Origin: Clostridiales bacterium
GTDB taxonomy: Bacteria > Bacillota > Clostridia > Ch29
Direction: 5' to 3'
NCBI GenBank assembly: GCA_012523075.1
Contig: JAAYJF010000061.1
Span: forward strand, 1 to 59,193
DNA: 59,193 nucleotides
The notes beneath the pieces were generated by a model, which saw nothing but the letters and a program-made list of their open reading frames with translations, was not told the origin of the DNA and ran no database searches. Shown here one piece after another: positions 6,889 to 14,552 of the stretch. Within the stretch, counting starts at the first letter, position 1. The number at the start of each line of letters is the position of its first letter. A program made the translations under genes and the position numbers.

Positions 6889-9681
6889 TTACTCAATATT
6901 CTCTGCACATCTTTCACAAATGCCGGGATGGTCGTCAACACTTCCAACGGTGGTGCTGTAGTTCCAGCACCTCTCGCATTTGTGCCCCTCTGCCTGAGAA
7001 ACCGCAACGCTTAAGTTCTTAAGGTCCTCTCCTTCAACGGCGCTTGGTCCCGCTTTACTTCCCGGCGGGTTAACCCTCACCTGGGAAACTATGAACAGGA
7101 AGGGAAGTTCCTCTTCAAGGGGTTTCAGGAAGTCGTACAGATCGCTGTCTACGTACAACTCAACCCTTGCATCCAGCGAATGGCCAATAACCTTTTCCGC
7201 CCTGGCCTTTTCAAGGGCCCTTCCCACCTCGTACCTTACGTCCAGTATCCTCTGGTACTTGGCCTCCAGCTCATCGCTTATAAGCTCCGGGGCTGCCTGC
7301 GGGAAGTCCATCAGCTGGACGCTTACTTCCCTTAAGGAGGGGTCTCCGGGCATATACTGCCATATCTCCTCCGCCGTGAAGGACAGAACTGGCGCGATGA
7401 GCAGTTCAAGGTTTGACAGCAGCCGGTACATAACCGTCTGGGCAGCCCTTCTTTCCACCGAATCCGCCCTGTAGGTATACAGCCTATCCTTTATAACGTC
7501 AAGGTAGAAGTTGCTCATATCCACCACGCAGAAGTGATGTATCGCGTAAAACAATATATGCAGCTCATAGTCCCTGTAGGCCTTTACTACCTTCTCAAGC
7601 AACCTTTCTCCCTTGTGCAGCGCCCATTTGTCCAAGTCAAGGAGTTGGTCGTATCCCACAACGTCCTTTTGAGGGTCAAAGTCGTACAGGTTGCCCAGCA
7701 TAAACCGGGCGGTATTCCTTATCTTCCTGTATATCTCGGACAACTGTTTTAGTATCTGGGGCGATATCCTGACATCGGTCTTGTAGTCGGCTGAAGCAAC
7801 CCAAAGTCTCAATATATCCGCCCCGTATTCTTCTATTACCTCCTGGGGATCAATGCCGTTACCAAGGGACTTAGACATTTTGCGGCCCTCTCCGTCCACC
7901 ACAAAGCCGTGGGTGAGCACTTCCTCGTAGGGAGCCCTGCCCCTGGTAGCAACTGCGGTAAGCAATGAGGATTGGAACCATCCTCTATGCTGGTCGCTGC
8001 CCTCCAGGTACATTGTTGACGGCCACTCATGCTCTGGCCAGGTATTCAATACCGCGGCGTGACTGGAACCGGAATCAAACCACACGTCCATTATATCCGT
8101 TTCTTTTCTGAAGCTGTCCCCGCCGCAGCCTTCGCATTTAACGCCCTCGGGCAGTATCTCCTCGGCGGTCTTAGAAAACCACGCGTCGGACCCTTCCTTT
8201 GCAAACAGCTCCTTCACCGCGTTTATCGTATCATCATTTATAATGTGGCGGCCGCACTTATTGCAGTAGAATATTGGAATGGGTACTCCCCAAACCCTCT
8301 GCCTGGATATGCACCAATCCGCCCTGTCCCTTACCATATTTTTTATGCGCTCCTCGCCCCAGGAGGGAATCCATTTTACGTCTTCTATGGCTTCTATCGA
8401 CTCTTCCCTGAAGCCTTCCACCGAGGCAAACCACTGCTCCGTTGCCCTAAAAATTACCGGCCCCTTGCAGCGCCAGCAGTGGGGATAGGAGTGCGTCATG
8501 GTTGAGTTGGCGTACATATCTCCCGATTCAATCAAATCGTTTACTATTACATCGTTTGCTTTCTTATAATACATTCCCTCGTACTTGCCTGCCTCTTTGG
8601 TAAAATGCCCTTTGTCGTCCACCGGATTTAGCACAGGCAGATTGTACTGCATCCCGATCACAAAGTCTTCCTCACCGTGGCCCGGTGCGGTATGGACGCA
8701 ACCGGTACCCTGTTCCAGCGTTACATGGTCGCCCAGTATTATAACCGAATCCCTGTCCACAAAGGGGTGTTTGCATTTTACGCCTTCAAGCTGCAGACCC
8801 GTAAATTCTGCAAGTACCTTGTATCCGTCATAACCGCCCAGTTCCATTACTTCGTCGGCCTTATCCTTTGCCACCACATAGTAGGAGGACCCCATCTCAA
8901 TAAGGACGTATTTCAACTCCGCGTTTAGCGCGATGGCAAGGTTTGCGGGCAGCGTCCAGGGGGTTGTGGTCCATATCATCACATACACCCTGTCAAGGCT
9001 ACCGGTGTAATCGGTAAACAGTCCCTTGTCGTCTCTCACCGGAAAGTTTACGTAAATGGAATGAGTCTTGTGGTCGCTGTATTCAATCTCCGCCTCCGCC
9101 AGGGCCGTCTCACAATCGGGGCACCAGTAAACCGGTTTTAGTCCCTTGTATATATAGCCTTTTTTGGCCATCTCTCCGAAGACTTCTATCTGTTTTGCTT
9201 CGAACTGCGGATTTAACGTAAGATAGGGATTTTCCCAGTCGCCTCTCACGCCCAGCCTTTTGAACTGTTCTCTCTGCTTATCAATATATTTAAGCGCGAA
9301 CTCCTTACACAGCTGTCTAAATTCCACGATGGATTTTTCGTGCCTGTTTATCCCCATAACCTTTATGGCCTGGGTCTCTATGGGCAGTCCGTGGGTGTCC
9401 CAGCCGGGAACATAGAGGCTTAGATAACCGTCCATGGATTTGCTTTTTACAATAATATCCTTCAGTATCTTGTTGAGGGTATGCCCCAGATGTATATCTC
9501 CGTTGGCATAGGGCGGTCCGTCGTGCAGTATGAACTTTTTGTTGCCCATGTGCTTTTCAAGGTTCTTTCTGTATAAGTCTTCTTTTTCCCAAAATTCGCA
9601 AATCTCCGGCTCCTTGGCGGGGAGATTTGCCCTCATGGGAAATTTCGTTTTTGGCAGGTTCAATGTTTTACCATAATCCAT
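6889..9681 (-). CDS. ileS: Isoleucyl-tRNA synthetase
   Basis: 930 residues, class I synthetase charging tRNA-Ile. The HIGH motif is HLGH at 64-67 after PPYANGD, the KMSKS motif is near residue 600 (GRKMSKSLGNG), and the editing (CP1) domain lies between, with WTTTPWTLPANLA. The C-terminal zinc site is formed by Cys902, Cys905, Cys922 and Cys925. This bacterial-type C-terminal zinc ribbon suggests the mupirocin-sensitive class. It is controlled by the T-box leader just upstream and follows divIVA. Confidence 0.97.
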   Translation of the reverse strand: MDYGKTLNLPKTKFPMRANLPAKEPEICEFWEKEDLYRKNLEKHMGNKKFILHDGPPYANGDIHLGHTLNKILKDIIVKSKSMDGYLSLYVPGWDTHGLPIETQAIKVMGINRHEKSIVEFRQLCKEFALKYIDKQREQFKRLGVRGDWENPYLTLNPQFEAKQIEVFGEMAKKGYIYKGLKPVYWCPDCETALAEAEIEYSDHKTHSIYVNFPVRDDKGLFTDYTGSLDRVYVMIWTTTPWTLPANLAIALNAELKYVLIEMGSSYYVVAKDKADEVMELGGYDGYKVLAEFTGLQLEGVKCKHPFVDRDSVIILGDHVTLEQGTGCVHTAPGHGEEDFVIGMQYNLPVLNPVDDKGHFTKEAGKYEGMYYKKANDVIVNDLIESGDMYANSTMTHSYPHCWRCKGPVIFRATEQWFASVEGFREESIEAIEDVKWIPSWGEERIKNMVRDRADWCISRQRVWGVPIPIFYCNKCGRHIINDDTINAVKELFAKEGSDAWFSKTAEEILPEGVKCEGCGGDSFRKETDIMDVWFDSGSSHAAVLNTWPEHEWPSTMYLEGSDQHRGWFQSSLLTAVATRGRAPYEEVLTHGFVVDGEGRKMSKSLGNGIDPQEVIEEYGADILRLWVASADYKTDVRISPQILKQLSEIYRKIRNTARFMLGNLYDFDPQKDVVGYDQLLDLDKWALHKGERLLEKVVKAYRDYELHILFYAIHHFCVVDMSNFYLDVIKDRLYTYRADSVERRAAQTVMYRLLSNLELLIAPVLSFTAEEIWQYMPGDPSLREVSVQLMDFPQAAPELISDELEAKYQRILDVRYEVGRALEKARAEKVIGHSLDARVELYVDSDLYDFLKPLEEELPFLFIVSQVRVNPPGSKAGPSAVEGEDLKNLSVAVSQAEGHKCERCWNYSTTVGSVDDHPGICERCAENIE

Positions 9682-9729
9682 TTGTTACCACTCCAGTCGT
9701 TTTTTATAATAAGCGCTCCTTTGATGTAT

Positions 9730-9974
9730 AAAAAAAGTCCCTTCGCTTGGAAAGGGACGAGGACTACCCGCGGTACCACCCTGATTGGCTGCAATACCCA
9801 CTTAAAATGTACTGTAACGGGTAACCCCGGCTCGGCTTACTTTATTTTTTCAGCCTGCTGCTCCTGAGGGATTTTCACCGCCACACGCTACCGCATCGCA
9901 CCGTACCTGCAGCTCTCTGTTAACAGTTAACGGCTACTCTTCTCAATCATCGCACTAAAACTTGCAATTGTTTT
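9730..9974 (-). promoter_or_regulatory. T-box leader of ileS (Ile specifier ATC)
   Basis: Leader RNA that senses uncharged tRNA-Ile. The minus strand shows the T-box sequence AGGGTGGTACCGCGGG (9782-9767), then a terminator hairpin (arms AAGGGAC at 9752-9758 and GTCCCTT at 9737-9743) with seven U residues. A candidate specifier codon ATC (9872-9870) lies in a purine-rich stretch before CCCTCAGGAGCAGC, as in Stem I of other T-boxes. Uncharged tRNA-Ile is expected to stabilise the antiterminator and raise ileS expression. Confidence 0.95.
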
Positions 9975-9979
9975 ATAGA

Positions 9980-10008
9980 ATTATAATATAAACCGAAGTA
10001 TTAGTCAA
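9980..10008 (-). promoter_or_regulatory. Sigma-A promoter of the ileS T-box transcript
   Basis: TTGACT (10008-10003), 17 bases, TATAAT (9985-9980). This is the best promoter match in the window. It sits 5 bases past the divIVA stop and gives ileS its own transcript start. Confidence 0.85.
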
Positions 10009-10013
10009 CAAAA

Positions 10014-10469
10014 CTATTCCTCTATCTGGTCGCAAATAGTTACAACCGTTTCCAGCTGGGCCTCCAGCAGGGTTTTAAACCTGGTCCGGAATATGTACAT
10101 CTGCCTTTTGGCTTCCTGGTACTGCTGCTCTATATCAGTAATCTTCTCATTAGCCCTCTCTATTATTCTACGCGCTTCCTCCTCAGCCTTCTTAATAATA
10201 ATTTCACTTTTTTGATGGGCGTTCCTGGTAGCCTCCTCCGCAGTGGTCTGAGCAAGCACCAGGGCATTCTGGAGGGAAGTTTCCATCTCAGTAAAGTGTT
10301 TCAGCTTGTCCTCCAGTATCTGTATCCTGTCCTTAAGGTTTGCGTTTTCCCTGTAAAGGGCCTCATAGTCCTCGGTAAGCCTGTCCAGAAACTCATCAAC
10401 TTCGTTTTCATCGAACCCTCTTATCTTTTTACTAAATTGCTTATTCTGAATCTCAAGGGGAGTAATCAT
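10014..10469 (-). CDS. divIVA: DivIVA-domain cell division protein
   Basis: 151 residues. DivIVA marks curved membrane at poles and septa and recruits division, wall or sporulation partners. The N-terminal DivIVA domain is clear (TPLEIQNKQFSKKIRGFDEN then EVDEFLDRLTEDYEALYREN), followed by a long coiled coil to near the end. It follows yggT by 4 bases in the hlyD-yggS-sepF-yggT-divIVA run, the usual conserved cluster. The family resemblance is certain; the partner proteins are not known. Confidence 0.92.
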   Translation of the reverse strand: MITPLEIQNKQFSKKIRGFDENEVDEFLDRLTEDYEALYRENANLKDRIQILEDKLKHFTEMETSLQNALVLAQTTAEEATRNAHQKSEIIIKKAEEEARRIIERANEKITDIEQQYQEAKRQMYIFRTRFKTLLEAQLETVVTICDQIEE

Positions 10470-10473
10470 GTTT

Positions 10474-10776
10474 TCACCTCCAGGGATTTGTAAGCAGATT
10501 AACTAAATAGTAAGCCATCGGCTGCGCCAGAAACCTAATAAAAAGTAGTGCCAATACCGGCGAAAAGTCTATCATGCCTCCCCCGAAGGCACTCCTTTCC
10601 ATAAGCCTTCTAAAGGGCGACAGTATAGGCTCGGTAATACCGTATATTGCCCTGGTTATTGGGCTTCCAACCCCCGGGCTAATCCAAGAGAGTATTATCC
10701 TTATAATTATCAACAGTTCGACTACGTTGAAGAAGTATCCCAGGGATACTCTCAGTACCCAGTTCAACTGACCCAT
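10474..10776 (-). CDS. YggT-family membrane protein
   Basis: 100 residues with two hydrophobic segments. The family signature is visible: IILSWISPGVGSPITRAIYG, then EPILSPFRRLMERSAFGGGM, then IDFSPVLALLFIRFL. YggT proteins occur in the sepF-divIVA cluster of most Gram-positive bacteria and in chloroplasts (CCB3-related). A role in division or membrane-protein assembly has been proposed for relatives. Confidence 0.88.
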   Translation of the reverse strand: MGQLNWVLRVSLGYFFNVVELLIIIRIILSWISPGVGSPITRAIYGITEPILSPFRRLMERSAFGGGMIDFSPVLALLFIRFLAQPMAYYLVNLLTNPWR

Positions 10777-10818
10777 TATTGACCTCCTTTTGTACTGCCA
10801 AGCGGCACCTCATCATGC

Positions 10819-11241
10819 CTATTTTTGCCACTTGAAAATCATTTTGTCCTTAAGCTCATCCTTTAAGTGCTCCGATATTTCCACATTGCTGGGGGCTGCT
10901 ATAAATATACCCCCAGATACTTTGTGCAGATTGCCGTCCAGACCATACACCGCACCGCTTAAAAAATCGAGAATACGCTGTGCCACCTCGTTTTCCAGTT
11001 TTTCAAGATTTACTATAACTGGCTTCCTGTTTTTTAAATTATCGCATATTTCCTCCGTCTGGTCAAAGGTAACCGGCTGATAAATCACCATTTTCACCTG
11101 GGATGCGGTACGTATGTCCAGAACCTTTCCTTTTTTCCTGGGAACTGGGTATGTATCCTCAATCTCCGGAGTGCTTTCCTCCGGTTCCGGGTCGACCAGC
11201 CCCAAAAAGCGCAGTATCTTATTCCACAAGCCGTTTTCCAT
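10819..11241 (-). CDS. sepF: Cell division protein SepF
   Basis: 140 residues. SepF binds the membrane through an N-terminal amphipathic helix (MENGLWNKILRFLGLV) and forms rings that link FtsZ filaments to the membrane, overlapping with FtsA. The acidic linker leads to the SepF core (about 55-135), with VNLEKLENEVAQRILDFLSG, AVYGLDGNLHKVSGGIFIAA and PSNVEIS. ftsA and ftsZ are in the same window at 29125-31520. Confidence 0.93.
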   Translation of the reverse strand: MENGLWNKILRFLGLVDPEPEESTPEIEDTYPVPRKKGKVLDIRTASQVKMVIYQPVTFDQTEEICDNLKNRKPVIVNLEKLENEVAQRILDFLSGAVYGLDGNLHKVSGGIFIAAPSNVEISEHLKDELKDKMIFKWQK

Positions 11242-11259
11242 TTTAATCCCTCCCTGCTA

Positions 11260-11949
11260 CTACCCTCTTGCGCCAAATATTCCCGTTCCAACCCTAACAA
11301 TATTCGCACCTTCCTCGATGGCAACCTCATAATCCCCCGTCATTCCCATAGACAGGTAGTCCATATCCACTCCCTCGGATTTACCGGCTTTGATGGCCTC
11401 AAAAAGTTCCTTGAGCCTGGCAAAAACCGGCCTTACCTCTTCGGGGTTATTGGTAAAGGGCGCTATCGTCATAAGGCCCCTTATATGAATGTTTTTCAAG
11501 CCCTCCGCCTGCTGCAGAAAATCGCGGACCGTGACCGGTTCCATACCGAATTTGCTTTCCTCCCCCGAAACGTTTATCTGAAGCAGAACGTTCGCCCTCT
11601 TTCTTATTTTCTCGGCTCTTTTGTTTATCTCCCGTGCCAGGGCTATGGTATCCACCGAGTGTATCAAAGAAACCTTGTCAATTATGTATTTCACTTTATT
11701 CCTCTGAAGGTGCCCTATCATATGCCATTCCAGAGTGCAGTCCTTAAGGTCCTCGTACTTGCTTATTATTTCCTGTACCCTATTCTCCCCGATGGAAGTT
11801 ACCCCCAGGTCTGCGGCTTCCCTAATATTTTCAGAGCCCACCGTCTTGGTAACCGCCACCAGCTTTATATCCTCCCTTTTCCTGCCGGAGGCAGCGGCGG
11901 CCTCCCCTATTCGTTTGTTAACCAGTTCCAGGTTATCTCTTATGCCCAT
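11260..11949 (-). CDS. PLP-binding protein YggS/PLPBP
   Basis: 229 residues, fold III pyridoxal-phosphate protein without known enzymatic activity that helps PLP homeostasis. Lys35 in KLVAVTKTV is the expected PLP-binding lysine. Further signatures are GENRVQE, EWHMIGHLQRNK and the C-terminal SMGMTGDYEVAIEEGANIVR with VGTGIFGAR. It begins 3 bases after the hlyD-like gene and precedes sepF, as in most Firmicutes. Confidence 0.94.
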   Translation of the reverse strand: MGIRDNLELVNKRIGEAAAASGRKREDIKLVAVTKTVGSENIREAADLGVTSIGENRVQEIISKYEDLKDCTLEWHMIGHLQRNKVKYIIDKVSLIHSVDTIALAREINKRAEKIRKRANVLLQINVSGEESKFGMEPVTVRDFLQQAEGLKNIHIRGLMTIAPFTNNPEEVRPVFARLKELFEAIKAGKSEGVDMDYLSMGMTGDYEVAIEEGANIVRVGTGIFGARG

Positions 11950-11952
11950 TTT

Positions 11953-13149
11953 CTAATCCTCCCGGTCCTTGTTTAATACTACCTTGTCGTACATCTTCAG
12001 CTCAGGTCCGGTATCCGCCCTTTCCACCACGGCGTTGGTACCGTCATGTCCCTTTACTATTACTTTCTTTTCTATGGTTTTATCGGCGTCCAGCACTTCC
12101 ACAACATGCTCGCCTTGCTTTTCGTAAACGGCGGAGAGGGGGACCACAAGCCCGCTGTATTTTCCCTTAATCACCGTCAGTTCCATGTGCCTTTTTTCGT
12201 ACAATCCGTGGAAGAAATCCTTAGCTTCAAACGCCGCTGTAAGCTCTCCTTCCAGCCTGTATATATCATTTACCCTAGCCCTTATACTATTCATTTCCTC
12301 GCCCGGAATGTCCAGCGTAACCACAGACCCCTGCTTCAGGTCACCAGCGAAGTCTTCGCTCAAATTACAGACAAAGTACCATGCATGGTTGTCTACAATC
12401 TTCAATGTCGGAACGCCCGCCTCAAGTTCCTTTGTAAAATCTACTCTTTCCACCTTTTGGGGAACCACACTAGAAGGTATTATCTCTTTTAGATTTTTTG
12501 GACTCAGCGCTTCCTCATAACCGTCCAAGGAATAAACCGGCACCCCGGAAAAGGGTGCGAATTCGGCCTTTATGCCTCCCTCTATCATTCCGTCCAGTTC
12601 CTCCTTCTGCCTTATTAGCTCCTCCCTCTCGGACTGGGTGGCATTTGCCGCAAGGCTGTAGTTCATTTCCCTGGCCAGCCTCTCCTTCTCGTAATAGACC
12701 ATAGCAAGGTTTCCCTCATCTATCAAATAGGCGATATTGGACAGGCCCTCACTGACAACCTTATCCGGCACAGCCGGCAGTGCAGAATTATCCTCCAGCG
12801 ACTGTAGCACCTGCAGCTTGTCATTTATTTCTTTATATTTATCGGTTAAGTCTGTATCTATATTATCCCTTTTTATCTCCAGCAGCTTTGAGTTGATAGG
12901 AACGCGTACGTTTTCCCTGGCGGCATAGGTAACCCTTCCTGAAATTGGTGCCTTAACCACCATTTCGTGCCTTACAATAACTCCGGCGACTTTTTGAGCA
13001 ATCATAACATCACCATGCCCAACCAGGGCCGTATCCGGCGCCCTATCGCCCAACCCTATCGCAGCCCTTACCAGCACAATAGTAAAAACCGCAAGCATTG
13101 CAAACCTTATGTATCCTTTCCTTTTTTTGGGTCTGGTCGCGTTTATCAT
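11953..13149 (-). CDS. HlyD-like membrane-anchored adaptor protein
   Basis: 398 residues. One N-terminal membrane segment (RFAMLAVFTIVLVRAAIG after a basic start KKRKGY) precedes an extracytoplasmic part with biotinyl-lipoyl-like halves (VKAPISGRVTYAAR; LVVPLSAVYEKQGEH) split by a helical segment, the HlyD or membrane-fusion-protein plan. No transporter or outer-membrane partner is next to it. In Clostridia such a gene commonly opens the yggS-sepF-divIVA cluster, so a division or envelope role is possible, but this is inference. Confidence 0.75.
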   Translation of the reverse strand: MINATRPKKRKGYIRFAMLAVFTIVLVRAAIGLGDRAPDTALVGHGDVMIAQKVAGVIVRHEMVVKAPISGRVTYAARENVRVPINSKLLEIKRDNIDTDLTDKYKEINDKLQVLQSLEDNSALPAVPDKVVSEGLSNIAYLIDEGNLAMVYYEKERLAREMNYSLAANATQSEREELIRQKEELDGMIEGGIKAEFAPFSGVPVYSLDGYEEALSPKNLKEIIPSSVVPQKVERVDFTKELEAGVPTLKIVDNHAWYFVCNLSEDFAGDLKQGSVVTLDIPGEEMNSIRARVNDIYRLEGELTAAFEAKDFFHGLYEKRHMELTVIKGKYSGLVVPLSAVYEKQGEHVVEVLDADKTIEKKVIVKGHDGTNAVVERADTGPELKMYDKVVLNKDRED

Positions 13150-13262
13150 GATGGCACCTTCCGTTACAATATCATTATATAATTCTTCATCCTTCGCTAT
13201 TCTCCTTCCGTCAAATCCCTTTTATAATACTTCCCTGCCCGTATTACTTAGAATATACCAAT

Positions 13263-13288
13263 AAAAAAGGTACGCCCGAAGGTGTACC
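13263..13288 (-). terminator. Terminator after the 77-residue unknown gene
   Basis: On the minus strand the arms GGTACACC and GGCGTACC (one mismatch) close a TTCG tetraloop and are followed by TTTTTT. It separates the small gene at 13327 from the hlyD-like operon. Confidence 0.8.
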
Positions 13289-13326
13289 CTTTCTTCAACC
13301 ATAAATCTATTATTCGTAGCAATAAT

Positions 13327-13560
13327 TCAGTCCCTGCAGTTTTTTTCCATTTCCAGCAACAGTTTATAACTTTCCACAAGCTGTACAGCCATCATGACCT
13401 TCTCTCCGCTAAATTTTTCTATAAGGTCATTGAAATCCTCGCTCTCCCTGTAATATACCTCCCGGAGCAGAGGATTTTTCTCAATTTTGTCTTCGATTCC
13501 GCTTAATACTTCCTTGACCTTCATTGCGGGTAGTTTCTCTTGTTTTGTATTTTCTACCAA
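13327..13560 (-). CDS. Unknown 77-residue charged protein
   Basis: No family recognised. It begins with TTG at 13560, with GAGGGGG 8 bases upstream. The sequence is almost entirely helix-forming and charged (VKEVLSGIEDKIEKNPLLRE, then FNDLIEKFSGEKVMMAVQLV), ending NCRD, with no membrane segment. It has its own downstream terminator and lies between the tRNA-Pro gene and the hlyD-like operon. The ribosome site and terminator support it as real. Confidence 0.6.
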   Translation of the reverse strand: MVENTKQEKLPAMKVKEVLSGIEDKIEKNPLLREVYYRESEDFNDLIEKFSGEKVMMAVQLVESYKLLLEMEKNCRD

Positions 13561-13708
13561 GTTGAATACCCCCTCGCAATTTTTAGTAGTCTCTTTTAAT
13601 TATATATTATTTGTACGAATCCTTCTATATTTTTCCACAAAATTAATACAATTTACGATATAAAAAGACGCCTGTTGACGGTATTCAACGTATACAGTGC
13701 CATAATTT

Positions 13709-13744
13709 AAAAAACCGCCCAATCCCGAAGGATAAGCGGTTTTT
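13709..13744 (-). terminator. Terminator of tRNA-Pro
   Basis: On the minus strand AAAAACCGC pairs with GCGGTTTTTT, with an inner TATCC-TTCG-GGATT helix, just past the tRNA 3' end. A T-run follows. Confidence 0.85.
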
Positions 13745-13746
13745 GC

Positions 13747-13823
<77 letters not shown>

Positions 13824-13842
13824 TTGTTTTACGACGTATACT

Positions 13843-13871
13843 AATATAACATATTTAACTGTCCAATTCAA
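13843..13871 (-). promoter_or_regulatory. Promoter of tRNA-Pro
   Basis: TTGAAT (13871-13866), 17 bases, TATATT (13848-13843) with a TG just before the -10. It begins 20 bases upstream of the tRNA 5' end. Confidence 0.7.
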
Positions 13872-13900
13872 CTGGTTTTTTGTGTTTTCGCCGGATAAAC

Positions 13901-14047
13901 GGCGGTATAAATATTTTAAAGAATATAGGAGTAAGAAAGGAATACATAAATGACGTCAAAACCGGCAGGTTCCCCACCGCCGACCACGTGTATCACATCA
14001 AGGACAGCATAGAAGACTTCGAGAAGCTCTTTGCAGAATTTGAATAA
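13901..14047 (+). pseudogene. 3' remnant resembling panB
   Basis: A 48-codon open stretch on the plus strand without a plausible start. It ends in two stop codons, followed at once by a good terminator. The translation contains EYINDVKTGRFPTADHVYHI, which resembles the C-terminal end of ketopantoate hydroxymethyltransferase (PanB: YxxDVKxGxFPxxxH). The rest of the enzyme is absent; the tRNA-Pro gene lies where it should be. The identification rests on this one motif, and the last residues (EDFEKLFAEFE) fit PanB less well. Confidence 0.4.
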
Positions 14048-14052
14048 TAAGT

Positions 14053-14082
14053 AAGGGGTTCTCCTGTAAGAGAGCCCCTTTT
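14053..14082 (+). terminator. Terminator after the panB-like remnant
   Basis: AAGGGGTTCTC pairs with GAGAGCCCCTT (11 bp, one G-T pair) around a 6-base loop and is followed by TT; TTTT spans the end of the stem. Confidence 0.75.
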
Positions 14083-14165
14083 AAATACATGCACCGCATA
14101 TTAATGCTAAATACAAAACGACACAGCAAGGCACCCGATACTCGACCTACCCATAGTTCCCGGAT

Positions 14166-14262
14166 CCAAAGCAATACCCTGATGCCTACCAACCACCAAC
14201 TATGACCCAAAAGCCTTACTCTAACTCTAGTACCTAGCGTCTGTAATCTGTCATCTGTCGCT
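14166..14262. repeat. Repeat family 2, degenerate copy
   Basis: Contains ACCCTGATGCCTACCAACC and a degraded CTACCAAC-type run, then GTCTGTAATCTGTCATCTG. The same elements occur at 16187-16287 and 29057-29119. Confidence 0.6.
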
Positions 14263-14271
14263 TAAAAGGGC

Positions 14272-14550
14272 AAAGCCCTAAGAATCTGCCTCTGTCAATC
14301 TAAACGTAGTGAAGAATCCGGCTTTGCCGTTCTGAACGTAGTGAAGAATCTTTTGCAATCAGACACAAGATCCTTCGTTTCACTCAGGATGACAGGCGTT
14401 ATGCAAGGTCCTTCGTTTCACTCAGGATGACAGGCGTTATGCAAGGTCCTTCGCTGCGCTCAGGATGACACGGCTATCGCTTAGTGTGACAACCACTTCG
14501 CTAGGGATAACACACCGGAAGATATAAAAAGTTTTGAATGCGCTATATAT
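14272..14550. repeat. Repeat family 1, copy A (MITE-like)
   Basis: Carries GAACGTAGTGAAGAATC units on the left and inverted-type GATCCTTCG...CTCAGGATGACA units on the right. It ends in a conserved flank (GGAAGATATAAAAAG then GCGCTATATATG) that abuts the spoIVA stop codon. Related copies are at 25511-25784 and 54125-54328. With the preceding repeat this fills the gene-free stretch 14083-14552. Confidence 0.75.
14367..14480. repeat. Three tandem 38-bp units inside repeat copy A
   Basis: Units at 14367-14404, 14405-14442 and 14443-14480, each opening AAGRTCCTTCG and holding CTCAGGATGACA. The first two differ at one base; the third has diverged more. Confidence 0.9.
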
Positions 14551-14552
14551 GG

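Noticed and set aside
11094-11330. Extra minus-strand frame overlapping sepF and yggS
   Set aside because: It overlaps the start of sepF and the end of yggS in another frame with no recognisable domain.
14367-14480. Possible CRISPR array from 38-bp repeats
   Set aside because: The units are contiguous with no unique spacers, have the GGATGACA character of the dispersed repeat, and no cas genes are present.
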